Source: Aquimarina sp. BL5
GTDB lineage: Bacteria; Bacteroidota; Bacteroidia; Flavobacteriales; Flavobacteriaceae
Reading direction: 5' to 3'
DNA length: 64,000 nt
Assembly: GCF_003443675.1 (NCBI RefSeq)
Contig: NZ_CP031963.1
Coordinates: forward strand, 2,565,501-2,629,500
Below are positions 35,398 through 44,109 of the stretch, piece after piece; the stretch's first letter is position 1, and the number at the start of each line of letters is the position of its first letter. The notes beneath the pieces are model-generated. The model was not told the DNA's origin. It did not search any database and saw only the letters and a list, made by a program, of their open reading frames with translations. A program made the translations under genes and the position numbers.

Positions 35398-36188
35398 ATA
35401 ATAGTTAACTGAACTACATATCCTTCATTATTCCTAACATTAAAAACAGTATCATCTTCAAAAATCAAATATTGTCCTTTGATACCTTTTAGCACACCCG
35501 AATATTCGGGTGTTTTTTCCAGATTCAAGCTCTTTAGTTTACTAGGATACTCCAATACAGGAAAATCAAGTTCGGTTTCTTTATTATTTTCTATGAAATA
35601 CTCTTTTACTTCGTCAGGAATAAATGCTTTAAGTTTATCTCTATATGTTGTTAAATCTTCATCTTCAATCTCATTTTTGAGCATTTTTCGCCAATTCGTT
35701 TTATCAGCTACGTGATCTTTTAAAGCTACTTCGGTGATCCCCGCAAGATATCGATTAGGTACTTCAACAATTTCAATAGCCTCGTGAGCTCCTTGATCGA
35801 TCCATCTGGTAGGAACTTGTGTCTTTCGAGTAACGCCAACCTTAATGTTACTCGAATTAGCTAAATAAACAATATGCGGCTGAAGTTGTGCTTTCTTTTC
35901 AAAATCCAAATTTCGATCTTCGATATCTAAATGTGCTTTACTTAGCTCAGGGCGCATTACCCAATCTCCCACCTGAGGTTGGTTATAAAAATCATCATAA
36001 CAATATCCTTGTCTATATATTTTCTTGTTTTCGCCACAAGCTAAACACTGATAACCAACAAATTTTATACTCAGAGTTTTATTTAGTAATTGATTCATAT
36101 GAATAAAATCAGAATCAAAAACTAAATAGTATTGAATTGGGCTCGCTACCTCAGTTTGCATTTTGGTTAATACTCCTTGATATTGCAT
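35394..36188 (-). CDS. DUF2797 family protein
   Basis: This 264-residue protein matches DUF2797 by memory of its landmarks: CLACGENKKIYRQGYCYD (about 49-66), a Cys cluster that may bind zinc, and YLANSSNIKVGVTRK then PTRWIDQGAHEAI (about 109-145), a segment reminiscent of GIY-YIG-type folds. No function is established to my knowledge. It shares a 4-base overlap of stops with the decarboxylase gene and is divergent from the GH3 gene. The start ATG at 36188 is the first in-frame start before the Cys cluster. Confidence 0.75.
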   Translation of the reverse strand: MQYQGVLTKMQTEVASPIQYYLVFDSDFIHMNQLLNKTLSIKFVGYQCLACGENKKIYRQGYCYDDFYNQPQVGDWVMRPELSKAHLDIEDRNLDFEKKAQLQPHIVYLANSSNIKVGVTRKTQVPTRWIDQGAHEAIEIVEVPNRYLAGITEVALKDHVADKTNWRKMLKNEIEDEDLTTYRDKLKAFIPDEVKEYFIENNKETELDFPVLEYPSKLKSLNLEKTPEYSGVLKGIKGQYLIFEDDTVFNVRNNEGYVVQLTII

Positions 36189-36311
36189 AAAAAGTTCAGT
36201 TATAAGTTAATCTATAAAAAGAATGATATTATTTTTATTATTTTAGTTTCCGAAGAAAGTCAACCACACAATCATATTAATGCTAATTACGGCCTAAAGA
36301 TACATCAAAAA

Positions 36312-37844
36312 ATGCCAATTCCTTTAGTAAATTCTATCGCTAGCTGGTTTCTAAAAAAGCGTTTTCATCAGATGGAGCTTTTTCTAAAATACCCTAATGA
36401 AGTGCAGCTCGAGCTATTACATGTTTTATTAGAAACGGCCAAAAATACCGAGGTAGGCAAGACCTATGATTTTACATCAATATATAGTTATGAAACCTTT
36501 AAAGAGCGTGTTCCTATTCGTTCTTATGAAGATTATGAAGAAATGATCGAACGCAGCAGATTGGGAGAACATAATATATATTGGCCTACTCCCATTAAAT
36601 GGTTTGCCAAATCTAGTGGAACTACGAATGCTAAAAGTAAATTTATCCCTGTTAGTCAAGAATCACTGGAAGATTGCCATTATGCAGCAGGAAAAGATCT
36701 TTTATGTATGTATCTCAATAACAATGAAAATTCTAAACTTTTCACTGGAAAAAGCTTGCGCCTAGGAGGAAGCAAAGAGTTATATAAGGAAAATGGCACC
36801 TCATTCGGTGATTTGTCCGCAATTATCATTGACAATATGCCATTTTGGGCAGAATTCAGTTCTACCCCAAGTAACGAAGTTTCTTTAATGAGTGATTGGG
36901 AAACAAAAATGATGGCAATTGTAAATGAAACTGTTCAGGAAAATGTTACAAGCCTTGCCGGAGTGCCATCCTGGATGCTCGTTCTATTAAATCAAGTATT
37001 GGAAACAACAGGCCAAGAACATCTTTTTGAAATATGGAAGAATATTGAAGTATACTTCCACGGAGGAGTAAGTTTTGAACCCTATATCGATCAATACAAA
37101 AAGATCCTTCCACGAGATTCTTTTAGATATTACGAAATTTACAATGCATCCGAAGGTTTTTTTGCAATCCAAGATCGTAATGAATCATCTGAACTGCTAT
37201 TAATGCTTGATTATGGCATTTTTTATGAATTCATCCCTATGGATACATACGGAGGAACAGATGAAAAAGTGATCCCATTAAGTGATGTAGAAATTGGTAA
37301 AAATTATGCTGTTATTATTACTACCAATGCCGGTTTATGGAGATATAAAATTGGGGACACTGTTCGTTTTACCTCTATTAATCCTTATAGAATAAAAGTA
37401 TCTGGAAGAACAAAACATCATATCAACGTATTTGGAGAAGAACTTATTATTGAAAATGCAGAAGAAGCACTTAGGAAAGCTACAAAAGAAACCAATAGTG
37501 AAATCATTGATTATACAGTGGCGCCAATTTTTATGGAAGGAAAGAAAAAAGGCGCTCATGAATGGATGATTGAGTTTAAAAAACACCCTAAGAATCTCGA
37601 TCATTTCGCCAATATTCTTGATCAAAATCTTCAAGACATTAATAGCGACTATGAAGCAAAAAGATACAACAATACCACATTGAATATTCTACAGATTAAT
37701 AATGCCAGACCTTATTTATTTTATGATTGGTTGAAAAAAAATGATAAACTTGGAGGCCAGCACAAAATACCTAGACTCTCTAACTCTAGAAAATATCTTG
37801 ATGAGTTACTTATATTAAACAAAATTGGCTCATATTCGCTTTAA
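36312..37844 (+). CDS. GH3-family acyl-adenylate/amide synthetase-like protein
   Basis: The frame is open from 36177, but that start would overlap the divergent DUF2797 gene and adds 45 residues with no family likeness. The ATG at 36312 gives MPIPLVNSIASWFLKKRF, the usual bacterial GH3 start, and a 510-residue protein. Family features are the N-terminal KWFAKSSGTTNAKSKFIPV phosphate-binding loop, the middle YYEIYNASEGFFAIQD motif, and WRYKIGDTVRF with the conserved Asp. Plant GH3 enzymes join acyl acids to amino acids through an adenylate. The bacterial ones are common in Bacteroidota and their substrates are largely unknown. Confidence 0.88.
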   Translation: MPIPLVNSIASWFLKKRFHQMELFLKYPNEVQLELLHVLLETAKNTEVGKTYDFTSIYSYETFKERVPIRSYEDYEEMIERSRLGEHNIYWPTPIKWFAKSSGTTNAKSKFIPVSQESLEDCHYAAGKDLLCMYLNNNENSKLFTGKSLRLGGSKELYKENGTSFGDLSAIIIDNMPFWAEFSSTPSNEVSLMSDWETKMMAIVNETVQENVTSLAGVPSWMLVLLNQVLETTGQEHLFEIWKNIEVYFHGGVSFEPYIDQYKKILPRDSFRYYEIYNASEGFFAIQDRNESSELLLMLDYGIFYEFIPMDTYGGTDEKVIPLSDVEIGKNYAVIITTNAGLWRYKIGDTVRFTSINPYRIKVSGRTKHHINVFGEELIIENAEEALRKATKETNSEIIDYTVAPIFMEGKKKGAHEWMIEFKKHPKNLDHFANILDQNLQDINSDYEAKRYNNTTLNILQINNARPYLFYDWLKKNDKLGGQHKIPRLSNSRKYLDELLILNKIGSYSL

Positions 37845-37904
37845 TTGACTAAAACTATATCAAAAAAATAGCAAAATTCCCCATTTGTGTTTTTAAAAAT
37901 ACGG

Positions 37905-37987
37905 TTTTTACGTAAAAAAATTACGTAAGAAATTTTGTTTTTTCGTTAAAATTGTGTAGTTCATCGGTTAAAAAAAACGATTGAACT
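37905..37987 (+). promoter_or_regulatory. Tandem TTACGTAA palindromes and an inverted repeat
   Basis: TTTTTACGTAAAAA (37905-37918) and TTACGTAA (37921-37928) are palindromes 13 bases apart, centre to centre. Further on AGTTCATCG (37958-37966) is matched by CGATTGAACT (37978-37987) with one bulged base. They lie 85-165 bases before the ATG at 38072 and look like operators of the small secreted gene. Confidence 0.4.
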
Positions 37988-38071
37988 AAAAAACAAAAAA
38001 TATCTTTCACACACCTTCTTTTCGTATTAAATTTGATACCAGTAAGTTATGATTTAACAAGCGTCCCAAAT

Positions 38072-38416
38072 ATGAAAAATCTTTTACTCATCTTTATTTT
38101 TGTTTCCTGTTCTGCAGCTGTTAATGCTCAAGAAATAGCTACTATTTCTAATAACAGTACCACTGAAGAAAATGTTTCTACAAACAAGACTCTTTCTAAA
38201 GAATCTTCTTCTCTTATATCTAATCCAGAAAATACAATTATGGATATAAACAAGGTTTGTTATGGAGAAACTTCTAAAGTTGCTTTTTATGAAGTATTGA
38301 TTGCTAAAAATGGATTTAAAATAAACCTTAAAGACAGTAAAGATTTGGTAATAAGAAATACAGAAGAAATCATTTCCAAGAAAATAGAAGAGATATTATA
38401 CTCGGAAGAAGATTAA
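38072..38416 (+). CDS. Small secreted protein, unknown
   Basis: The frame opens at 38033, but the ATG at 38072 gives a proper signal peptide (MKNLLLIFIFVSCSAAVNAQ) and a 114-residue product. The N-terminal half of the mature part is Ser/Thr/Asn-rich and low in complexity, and the last 50 residues (about 65-114) are charged and helical, with DLVIRNTEEIISKKIEEIL near the end. I recognise no family. Palindromic operator-like sequences precede it and a bidirectional terminator follows at 38486-38518. Confidence 0.6.
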   Translation: MKNLLLIFIFVSCSAAVNAQEIATISNNSTTEENVSTNKTLSKESSSLISNPENTIMDINKVCYGETSKVAFYEVLIAKNGFKINLKDSKDLVIRNTEEIISKKIEEILYSEED

Positions 38417-38485
38417 CCGAGATTCATTCAAAATTTTAAAATAACATCGATACTTTTGCTTTCATAAAAAGTATTTTAAATATAA

Positions 38486-38518
38486 AAACTCCTTAAGCTT
38501 TATACACTTAAGGAGTTT
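38486..38518. terminator. Bidirectional terminator between the small secreted gene and clpX
   Basis: AAACTCCTTAAG (38486-38497) and CTTAAGGAGTTT (38507-38518) pair perfectly around a 9-base loop. T-runs follow on the + side and A-runs precede on the other, so it can serve both convergent genes. Confidence 0.85.
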
Positions 38519-38543
38519 ATTTTTTAAATATAACCTTTAGAAA

Positions 38544-39776
38544 TTACGAAACTGCTTTCAGCTTATTTATTATCGATTTATTCAGTTTCTTTTCAGCATA
38601 ATCCTTCGTTACTCTCAACTCTGTTTCATCACTCTCCGGTAATTCATACATTGCATCTGTTAGAATTGCTTCACACAAAGAACGTAGCCCTCTTGCTCCT
38701 AACTTATACTCGACAGCTCTTTCTACTATATAATCTAAAGCTCCTGGTGTAATAGTAAACTCTACATTATCCATTTCGAAAAGTTTTTTATACTGCTTTA
38801 TAATTGCATTTTTAGGCTCAGTTAAAATAGCTCTCAGCGTATTGTTATCCAATGGATTCATATGTGTTAATACCGGAAGACGACCTATTATCTCAGGAAT
38901 TAATCCAAAATCCTTCAAATCTTTAGGAATAATGTACTGTAGTAGATTGTCTTTTTCTATGACATCCTCAGATTTAGAAGCACTAAAGCCCATTGCCTGC
39001 ATATTTAGACGCTTCTGTATCGCATTTTCGATACCATCAAAAGCTCCTCCTGCTATGAAAAGTATATTTTCGGTATTTACTTCAATAAATTTTTGATCCG
39101 GATGCTTTCGCCCACCTTTTGGTGGAACGTTCACTACGGTTCCTTCTAATAGCTTCAATAAAGCCTGCTGCACTCCTTCTCCCGAAACATCTCTTGTAAT
39201 ACTTGGGTTATCACTTTTACGGGCAATTTTATCAATCTCGTCAATAAACACTATACCTCTTTGAGCTTTTTCAAGATTATAATCAGCCGCTTGTAATAAA
39301 CGAGTAAGAATACTTTCTACATCCTCTCCTACATACCCCGCCTCAGTAAGTACAGTAGCATCAACTATAGCTAAAGGAACATTAAGCATTTTAGCAATGG
39401 TCTTTGCTATCAAAGTTTTACCCGTTCCTGTTTGTCCTACCATAATGATGTTACTCTTTTGTATTTCGATATCATCATCAGTTGTAGGCTGTAATAAACG
39501 CTTGTAATGGTTATATACAGCAACAGACATAACTTTCTTAGTAAATTCCTGTCCGATCACATATTCGTCCAGAAATTTCTTTATAGCCATAGGCTTACGA
39601 AGCATTAATTCTGAGCTAAGTTCTCCTGTTTCCTCATCTCTCGCTTCTTCTACAACAATTCCATGAGCCTGAACAATACAGCGATCACATATATGCGCAT
39701 CTAACCCAGCAATTAGCAAATTAGTTTCCGGCTTCTTTCTTCCACAAAACGAGCATTCTAAATCTTCTTTCGGCAT
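38544..39776 (-). CDS. clpX: ATP-dependent protease ATPase subunit ClpX
   Basis: This 410-residue AAA+ unfoldase has the N-terminal zinc-binding domain with Cys8, Cys11, Cys30 and Cys33, Walker A GQTGTGKT, the pore-loop GYVGED, Walker B VFIDEIDK, and sensor/arginine-finger regions near the C-terminus. The loop that docks on ClpP reads MGF (in [10 protein letters not shown]) where most ClpX have IGF. It unfolds tagged proteins and feeds them to ClpP. It follows clpP and tig in the same direction, 106 bases after clpP. Confidence 0.97.
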   Translation of the reverse strand: MPKEDLECSFCGRKKPETNLLIAGLDAHICDRCIVQAHGIVVEEARDEETGELSSELMLRKPMAIKKFLDEYVIGQEFTKKVMSVAVYNHYKRLLQPTTDDDIEIQKSNIIMVGQTGTGKTLIAKTIAKMLNVPLAIVDATVLTEAGYVGEDVESILTRLLQAADYNLEKAQRGIVFIDEIDKIARKSDNPSITRDVSGEGVQQALLKLLEGTVVNVPPKGGRKHPDQKFIEVNTENILFIAGGAFDGIENAIQKRLNMQAMGFSASKSEDVIEKDNLLQYIIPKDLKDFGLIPEIIGRLPVLTHMNPLDNNTLRAILTEPKNAIIKQYKKLFEMDNVEFTITPGALDYIVERAVEYKLGARGLRSLCEAILTDAMYELPESDETELRVTKDYAEKKLNKSIINKLKAVS

Positions 39777-39882
39777 AATTATCTATTTCAACAAAACTCG
39801 TCTACCTATGTGTTATTTATTGATAGACTTATTTCTAGGGGTGCAGACGATCTTCCATCCGCTATTATTATTTTACTATAAA

Positions 39883-40557
39883 TTATTCTCTAGTCAGTAT
39901 TTCATCAATCATTCCATACTCAAGAGCCTTATCCGCTTTCATCCAATAGTCTCTATCACTATCTTCATAAACTTTATCATAACTCTGACCTGAATGTTTG
40001 GCTATAATATTATACAATTCTTCTTTTAATATTAATATTTCGCGAGCAGTAATTTCTATATCACTAGCTTGTCCTTGAGCACCGCCAAGCGGCTGATGAA
40101 TCATCACTCTACTATGTGGTAAACCAGAACGCTTTCCTTTCTCACCCGCACATAATAATACCGCTCCCATTGATGCTGCCATCCCTGTACATATTGTTGC
40201 TACATCAGGCTTAATAAACTGCATCGTATCATAAATACCTAACCCTGCATATACACTACCGCCAGGAGAATTTATATAAATCTGTATATCTTTTGAAGAG
40301 TCTACACTTTCTAAAAACAATAACTGAGCTTGTATAATATTAGCTACCTGATCATTGATCCCAGTACCCAAAAATATAATACGATCCATCATTAAACGAG
40401 AAAATACGTCAAAAATGGCTACATTCATTTGACGTTCTTCTATAATATTAGGAGTCATCCCAGTTGGATACATACTACTGATAATTTTATCATAGTAATT
40501 ACTATTAATACCATGATGTTGTGTAGCGTATTTTTCGAATTCTTTTCCGTAATTCAT
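39883..40557 (-). CDS. clpP: ATP-dependent protease proteolytic subunit ClpP
   Basis: This 224-residue serine protease carries the catalytic Ser in [11 protein letters not shown], the His in [12 protein letters not shown] and the Asp in DSDRDYWM, giving the usual Ser-His-Asp triad. The N-terminal 25 or so residues are a short propeptide-like extension. It forms the barrel that degrades substrates delivered by ClpX, encoded just downstream. A terminator-like hairpin (40593-40620) lies between tig and this gene, so part of clpP expression may be separate from tig. Confidence 0.97.
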   Translation of the reverse strand: MNYGKEFEKYATQHHGINSNYYDKIISSMYPTGMTPNIIEERQMNVAIFDVFSRLMMDRIIFLGTGINDQVANIIQAQLLFLESVDSSKDIQIYINSPGGSVYAGLGIYDTMQFIKPDVATICTGMAASMGAVLLCAGEKGKRSGLPHSRVMIHQPLGGAQGQASDIEITAREILILKEELYNIIAKHSGQSYDKVYEDSDRDYWMKADKALEYGMIDEILTRE

Positions 40558-40587
40558 ATGTTCTTTTTCTGAAATTTTATTTTTATA

Positions 40588-40620
40588 AAAAAGGCGTTAA
40601 TCCGATCTTGGTTTAACGCC
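40588..40620 (-). terminator. Hairpin between tig and clpP
   Basis: GGCGTTAA (40593-40600) and TTAACGCC (40613-40620) form an 8-bp stem with a 12-base loop. On the - strand it is followed by TTTTTTAT, so it is an intrinsic terminator or attenuator in the middle of the tig-clpP-clpX group. Confidence 0.75.
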
Positions 40621-40658
40621 CTAAATATAAGTATAAATTCCTTATTAGTTTATGTTGA

Positions 40659-41981
40659 TTATTTGTAAACTTCTTTTACAAAATCATCAAAACTCACTTC
40701 TTTTTCTTTCAATTTAACATTCTCCTTATAATAGGCAAGTAATTTCTGACTCATAAGTTGTTCAGAAATTCTTTTCACTTCATCTTGATTGGATAAAATT
40801 CTAGCTGCAATATCTTCTAGCTCTTTATCTTCTGGTGACATCTGACCAAATTGAGCCATTTGTCCTTTTATCAAATCTTTCGCGAATTCTTTTAATTCTT
40901 CAAAAGTAACCTGAAGGTTGTTATCATTGATTATTTTTCCTTCAATTAATTGAAAACGTAATCCTTTCTCACTCTTCTCATATTCATCCTTCGCTTGATC
41001 TTCTGACAAAGGCTGCTCACCTGTAGCCTGAATCCATTTTTGTAAAAATTCTGCTGGCAGATCAAATTTAGTGTTTTCAAGAACACTCTCAGTTACATCA
41101 TTAAGCAACTGTTGATCGGATTGTTGTACAAACTGACGAGCAGCATCTTCTTTGATTTTTTCTTTAAGTTCAGTAACCGATTTTACGCCATCTTTACCGT
41201 ATAATTTATCAAATAAATCCTGATCTAAATCAGCTAGTTCTTGATTATTGATTTCAGAAATAGTAAAGGTTACTTCGATATCAAGACCTTTAGCATCATC
41301 TTGACTAATCTTTAACGCATCTACTAAATCGTGATCCTCAGAAAATAATCCTTTCGTTTTTAATGTTAAAACATCTCCAACTTTAGAACCAATAAACTTA
41401 TCTAAGTTTCTCTTTCCTTTTATTTTATCTAAAGAAATAGTTGCTTGATTCTCTATCTCTTTTTCTTCATTTACAAAAGTACCATTGATTAAATCATCTT
41501 TCTCAGCACTTTCTTTTGGCACTAACTTACCATATTGCTTTTGGATGGTGGTGATTTGATTATCAATCATCTCATCAGTAGCAACAATCTTATAATGAGT
41601 GATTGCTTTTTTACCATTAAGTTTGATTTCAAATTTTGGTGCTAAACCTAATTCAAACTCGAAAGAATAATTATCAGTATCCCAATCGAAATTATCTTGC
41701 TCTTTAGGTAATGGATTACCTAAAACATCAAGTTTTTCTTCTGTCAGATACTTATTAAGAGCATCCTGCAATAGTTTATTAACTTCATCTACTAAAACTG
41801 CCTTCCCATATTGCTTTTTAACCAATCCCATAGGAACGTGACCTTTTCTAAAACCAGGAATATTGGCGTTCTTACGATAATCTTTAAGAATGTTCTCTAC
41901 TTTATCGCTATAATCTTCTTTTGCAATATCTACTGTTACTACAGCGTTTAAATCGTCTAATTGCTCTTTTGAAATATTCAT
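40659..41981 (-). CDS. tig: Trigger factor
   Basis: This 440-residue ribosome-bound chaperone has the ribosome-docking loop PGFRKGHVP near residues 42-50, a middle region corresponding to the FKBP-like domain, in which the usual PPIase motifs are weak, and a long helical C-terminal substrate cradle. It shields nascent chains at the exit tunnel. The order tig-clpP-clpX is classical. A complete promoter (TTTG, 19 bases, TACTTTTG) lies just upstream on the - strand. Confidence 0.93.
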   Translation of the reverse strand: MNISKEQLDDLNAVVTVDIAKEDYSDKVENILKDYRKNANIPGFRKGHVPMGLVKKQYGKAVLVDEVNKLLQDALNKYLTEEKLDVLGNPLPKEQDNFDWDTDNYSFEFELGLAPKFEIKLNGKKAITHYKIVATDEMIDNQITTIQKQYGKLVPKESAEKDDLINGTFVNEEKEIENQATISLDKIKGKRNLDKFIGSKVGDVLTLKTKGLFSEDHDLVDALKISQDDAKGLDIEVTFTISEINNQELADLDQDLFDKLYGKDGVKSVTELKEKIKEDAARQFVQQSDQQLLNDVTESVLENTKFDLPAEFLQKWIQATGEQPLSEDQAKDEYEKSEKGLRFQLIEGKIINDNNLQVTFEELKEFAKDLIKGQMAQFGQMSPEDKELEDIAARILSNQDEVKRISEQLMSQKLLAYYKENVKLKEKEVSFDDFVKEVYK

Positions 41982-42014
41982 TATCTCTACTTTTTTGTAC
42001 TAAAAATCGGGTTG

Positions 42015-42045
42015 CAAAAGTAATACTTTTTTACAACTCAACAAA
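42015..42045 (-). promoter_or_regulatory. Promoter of tig
   Basis: Read on the - strand, TTTG (42042-42045) is followed by a 19-base spacer and TACTTTTG (42015-42022), a full Bacteroidota sigma-factor consensus. It lies 33 bases before the tig ATG. Confidence 0.75.
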
Positions 42046-42067
42046 GTTTTAACTTCCTGAAAAACAG

Positions 42068-42415
42068 TTAGCTTTTATCTTTCTTTAAAATAGAGTATAA
42101 TATAGATTGAAACACGGATAACAAAATACTAAATATGAGTGCCCATAACCAACCATTAACGCTAAAACCTGAAACAAAGTGATCCGCCATTAGTATGATT
42201 GCTGCGTTAATAACCAACAAAAATAACCCTAAAGTAACGATCGTTACAGGTAATGTTAATATAACCAATAAAGGTTTAACAACTGCATTAAGAATCGCCA
42301 AAAGGACCGCCACAATAAGAGCACTTACGTAATTATCGACGTTAGCTCCAGGTAAAATTTCTGCCAATACCAAAACGGCAACAGCACTAAGAATCATTTT
42401 TAATAAGAATTTCAT
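42068..42415 (-). CDS. Small four-helix membrane protein (YvlD / phage holin 4_2 type)
   Basis: This 115-residue protein has four hydrophobic helices with Gly and Pro turns (LAEILPGANVDNY, LLVILTLPVTIVTLGLFLLVINA, FSVNGWLWALIF) and a basic end. This is the pattern of the family annotated phage holin 4_2 or DUF360, of which B. subtilis YvlD is a known chromosomal member. It is chromosomal, not near lysis genes here, so a holin function is doubtful. It is a small envelope protein of unknown role. Confidence 0.82.
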   Translation of the reverse strand: MKFLLKMILSAVAVLVLAEILPGANVDNYVSALIVAVLLAILNAVVKPLLVILTLPVTIVTLGLFLLVINAAIILMADHFVSGFSVNGWLWALIFSILLSVFQSILYSILKKDKS

Positions 42416-42462
42416 AAGTACAGGTTTAGATTGATTATCAAAGTAACTAAAAACAATGCAAT

Positions 42463-42494
42463 AAAAAAACCTGCTAATCTCTTAACAGGTTTTT
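42463..42494 (-). terminator. Terminator of the porin-lipoprotein unit
   Basis: On the - strand AAAACCTG then CAGGTTTT form the arms of a hairpin with an inner TTA/TAA pair and one mismatch, followed by a run of T. It lies 25-56 bases after the stop at 42519. Confidence 0.75.
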
Positions 42495-42518
42495 AAAATG
42501 TATTATAAAACTTTGATA

Positions 42519-44108
42519 CTAGTTTGCACCTACTTCATTACTAAGTGTAACTGTTCCGTAATCTCCTGGATTTACAGAAGGCAAAGTAGCTCCATACGCA
42601 ATCTCTATTGCATTCAAAATACCATTAGTTACTAAAGCATGTGCTCTAGGCGTAGGGTGTATACCATCTAAAGAGAATCCACCACCAGTTACAAAATCAG
42701 AAGTTATCACTCCTCCATCAAATAGAATTCCTCCATTTGCCGCTTGTGCTAAATCATTTGCAACATTATAAAAGGCCAAACCATTCTCTGAAGCGATAGT
42801 AGCAATCGAAGTATTAAAAGCCTGACGAGCATTCTCCACTGAGGATTGTTCCGCTGGAGTCAATACATATTGATCTTCCATTGGATAGCTTACACCATTA
42901 ACTGAAAATTGACCTGCTTGCTCTGGTGTTAAACCAAAACTTATTAATTCTGCCAATCTTGCCTCATTTACTTGACCTATAACACCAGAACTAGTTAAAA
43001 CTAATAAATCATTAGCTGTTGCCTGTCTTGCCTGTCCGTATTGTGCAGCAACAATTGGAGCTAAAGGACCAAATGTACCCGCTAAGGCTATGGCTAAATC
43101 AGCTGAAACATCTTCTAAAGATTCATCCTTAATAACAACAGGGCTAGCAGCGCTGGCTGAAAACGATATTGCTCTTTCTGGAACACCTGCAAAAGCAAAA
43201 GCAGCATTTAATCCTGCATAAGTTGCATTAAGCGTTGGTATTTGTGGCCCAAAATTAGGATCTAACGGACTTAGAGGTGCAAATGGCACAGTCGTAAAGA
43301 AAGGCAATGTAGATACATTCGGTAAATTAAGTACTACCCCTTTTGCTCCATTAGCAGTAAGAGCACCGATTAATGCTTGGTATGTCGAGTTAAACAAACC
43401 TGGATCAGTGATATCATTACTCCCATAATCAGCAAGATTTGGATTTCCAGTTCTATCCACACCTACACCACCAGAAGTAGCATAACTAAGAATATCATTG
43501 TTTCCTATCCACAAACTAAAAAACGTAGGATTTTGAGCAGCAGCATCAGCAATAACAGAAGTTCCTGCAGAAGAAGCGAATCTTGCAAAATATGGATTTG
43601 CTGTACCAACAGCTACCCCTGCAACATCTCCATAATTCGGCGCTCCTAAATGAAAACTTTTAGCTCCAGGTACTCCCATATTGTTAAAAAAACTACCTAA
43701 ATTATTTGATATTTCCGTTGTTGGCGAAGCACCTGCATAGATAGCAGGACCAGGATTACCTTCAGCATCAAACGCCAATACGAATCTATTACTTAAAATC
43801 TGCGTTCCTCCTAACAAAGCACCACCAGTATTATCCGCCATTAGCGGTTGCGTAAATTCTCCACCACCTACAAGAGCAAATTGTTGAGATAATATATTAG
43901 GATAAGAATTTTCTTGTCCAGTAATATACAAAGCACTATCTGCAAAACCTGCAGTAAGTGAGTTCCCTAAAGCTACATAATTAGAGAAGTCAGCCTCTCC
44001 GCTAGAATATACTCCAGCTTCATCAATTGGATTATCAAACTCTGGTTCACAAGCCACTAAACCTAATGCCAGAATTGCTAAATATTTTATATTGTTTTTC
44101 ATCTTCAA
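42519..44108 (-). CDS. SGNH/GDSL-type hydrolase lipoprotein
   Basis: This 529-residue protein has a lipoprotein signal ending LVAC with Cys20. The GDSL-like block I reads YVALGNSLTAGFADS (about 45-59), with Asn where the motif name has Asp, then block III WIGNNDIL (about 200-207) with the oxyanion Asn, and block V DGIHPTPRAHAL near the C-terminus with the catalytic Asp and His. These hydrolyse esters of lipids, sugars or acyl groups. It lies 1 base after the FadL-type porin gene on the same strand, so the pair may take up and hydrolyse a lipid-like substrate at the outer membrane. Confidence 0.85.
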   Translation of the reverse strand: MKMKNNIKYLAILALGLVACEPEFDNPIDEAGVYSSGEADFSNYVALGNSLTAGFADSALYITGQENSYPNILSQQFALVGGGEFTQPLMADNTGGALLGGTQILSNRFVLAFDAEGNPGPAIYAGASPTTEISNNLGSFFNNMGVPGAKSFHLGAPNYGDVAGVAVGTANPYFARFASSAGTSVIADAAAQNPTFFSLWIGNNDILSYATSGGVGVDRTGNPNLADYGSNDITDPGLFNSTYQALIGALTANGAKGVVLNLPNVSTLPFFTTVPFAPLSPLDPNFGPQIPTLNATYAGLNAAFAFAGVPERAISFSASAASPVVIKDESLEDVSADLAIALAGTFGPLAPIVAAQYGQARQATANDLLVLTSSGVIGQVNEARLAELISFGLTPEQAGQFSVNGVSYPMEDQYVLTPAEQSSVENARQAFNTSIATIASENGLAFYNVANDLAQAANGGILFDGGVITSDFVTGGGFSLDGIHPTPRAHALVTNGILNAIEIAYGATLPSVNPGDYGTVTLSNEVGAN

Positions 44109-44109
44109 A

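Noticed and set aside
36177..36311. N-terminal extension of the GH3 gene
   Set aside because: It overlaps the divergent DUF2797 gene and has no family likeness; the ATG at 36312 fits the family start.
42068..42415. Phage holin suggesting a prophage
   Set aside because: The family is common as a chromosomal membrane protein (YvlD type) and no phage genes lie nearby.
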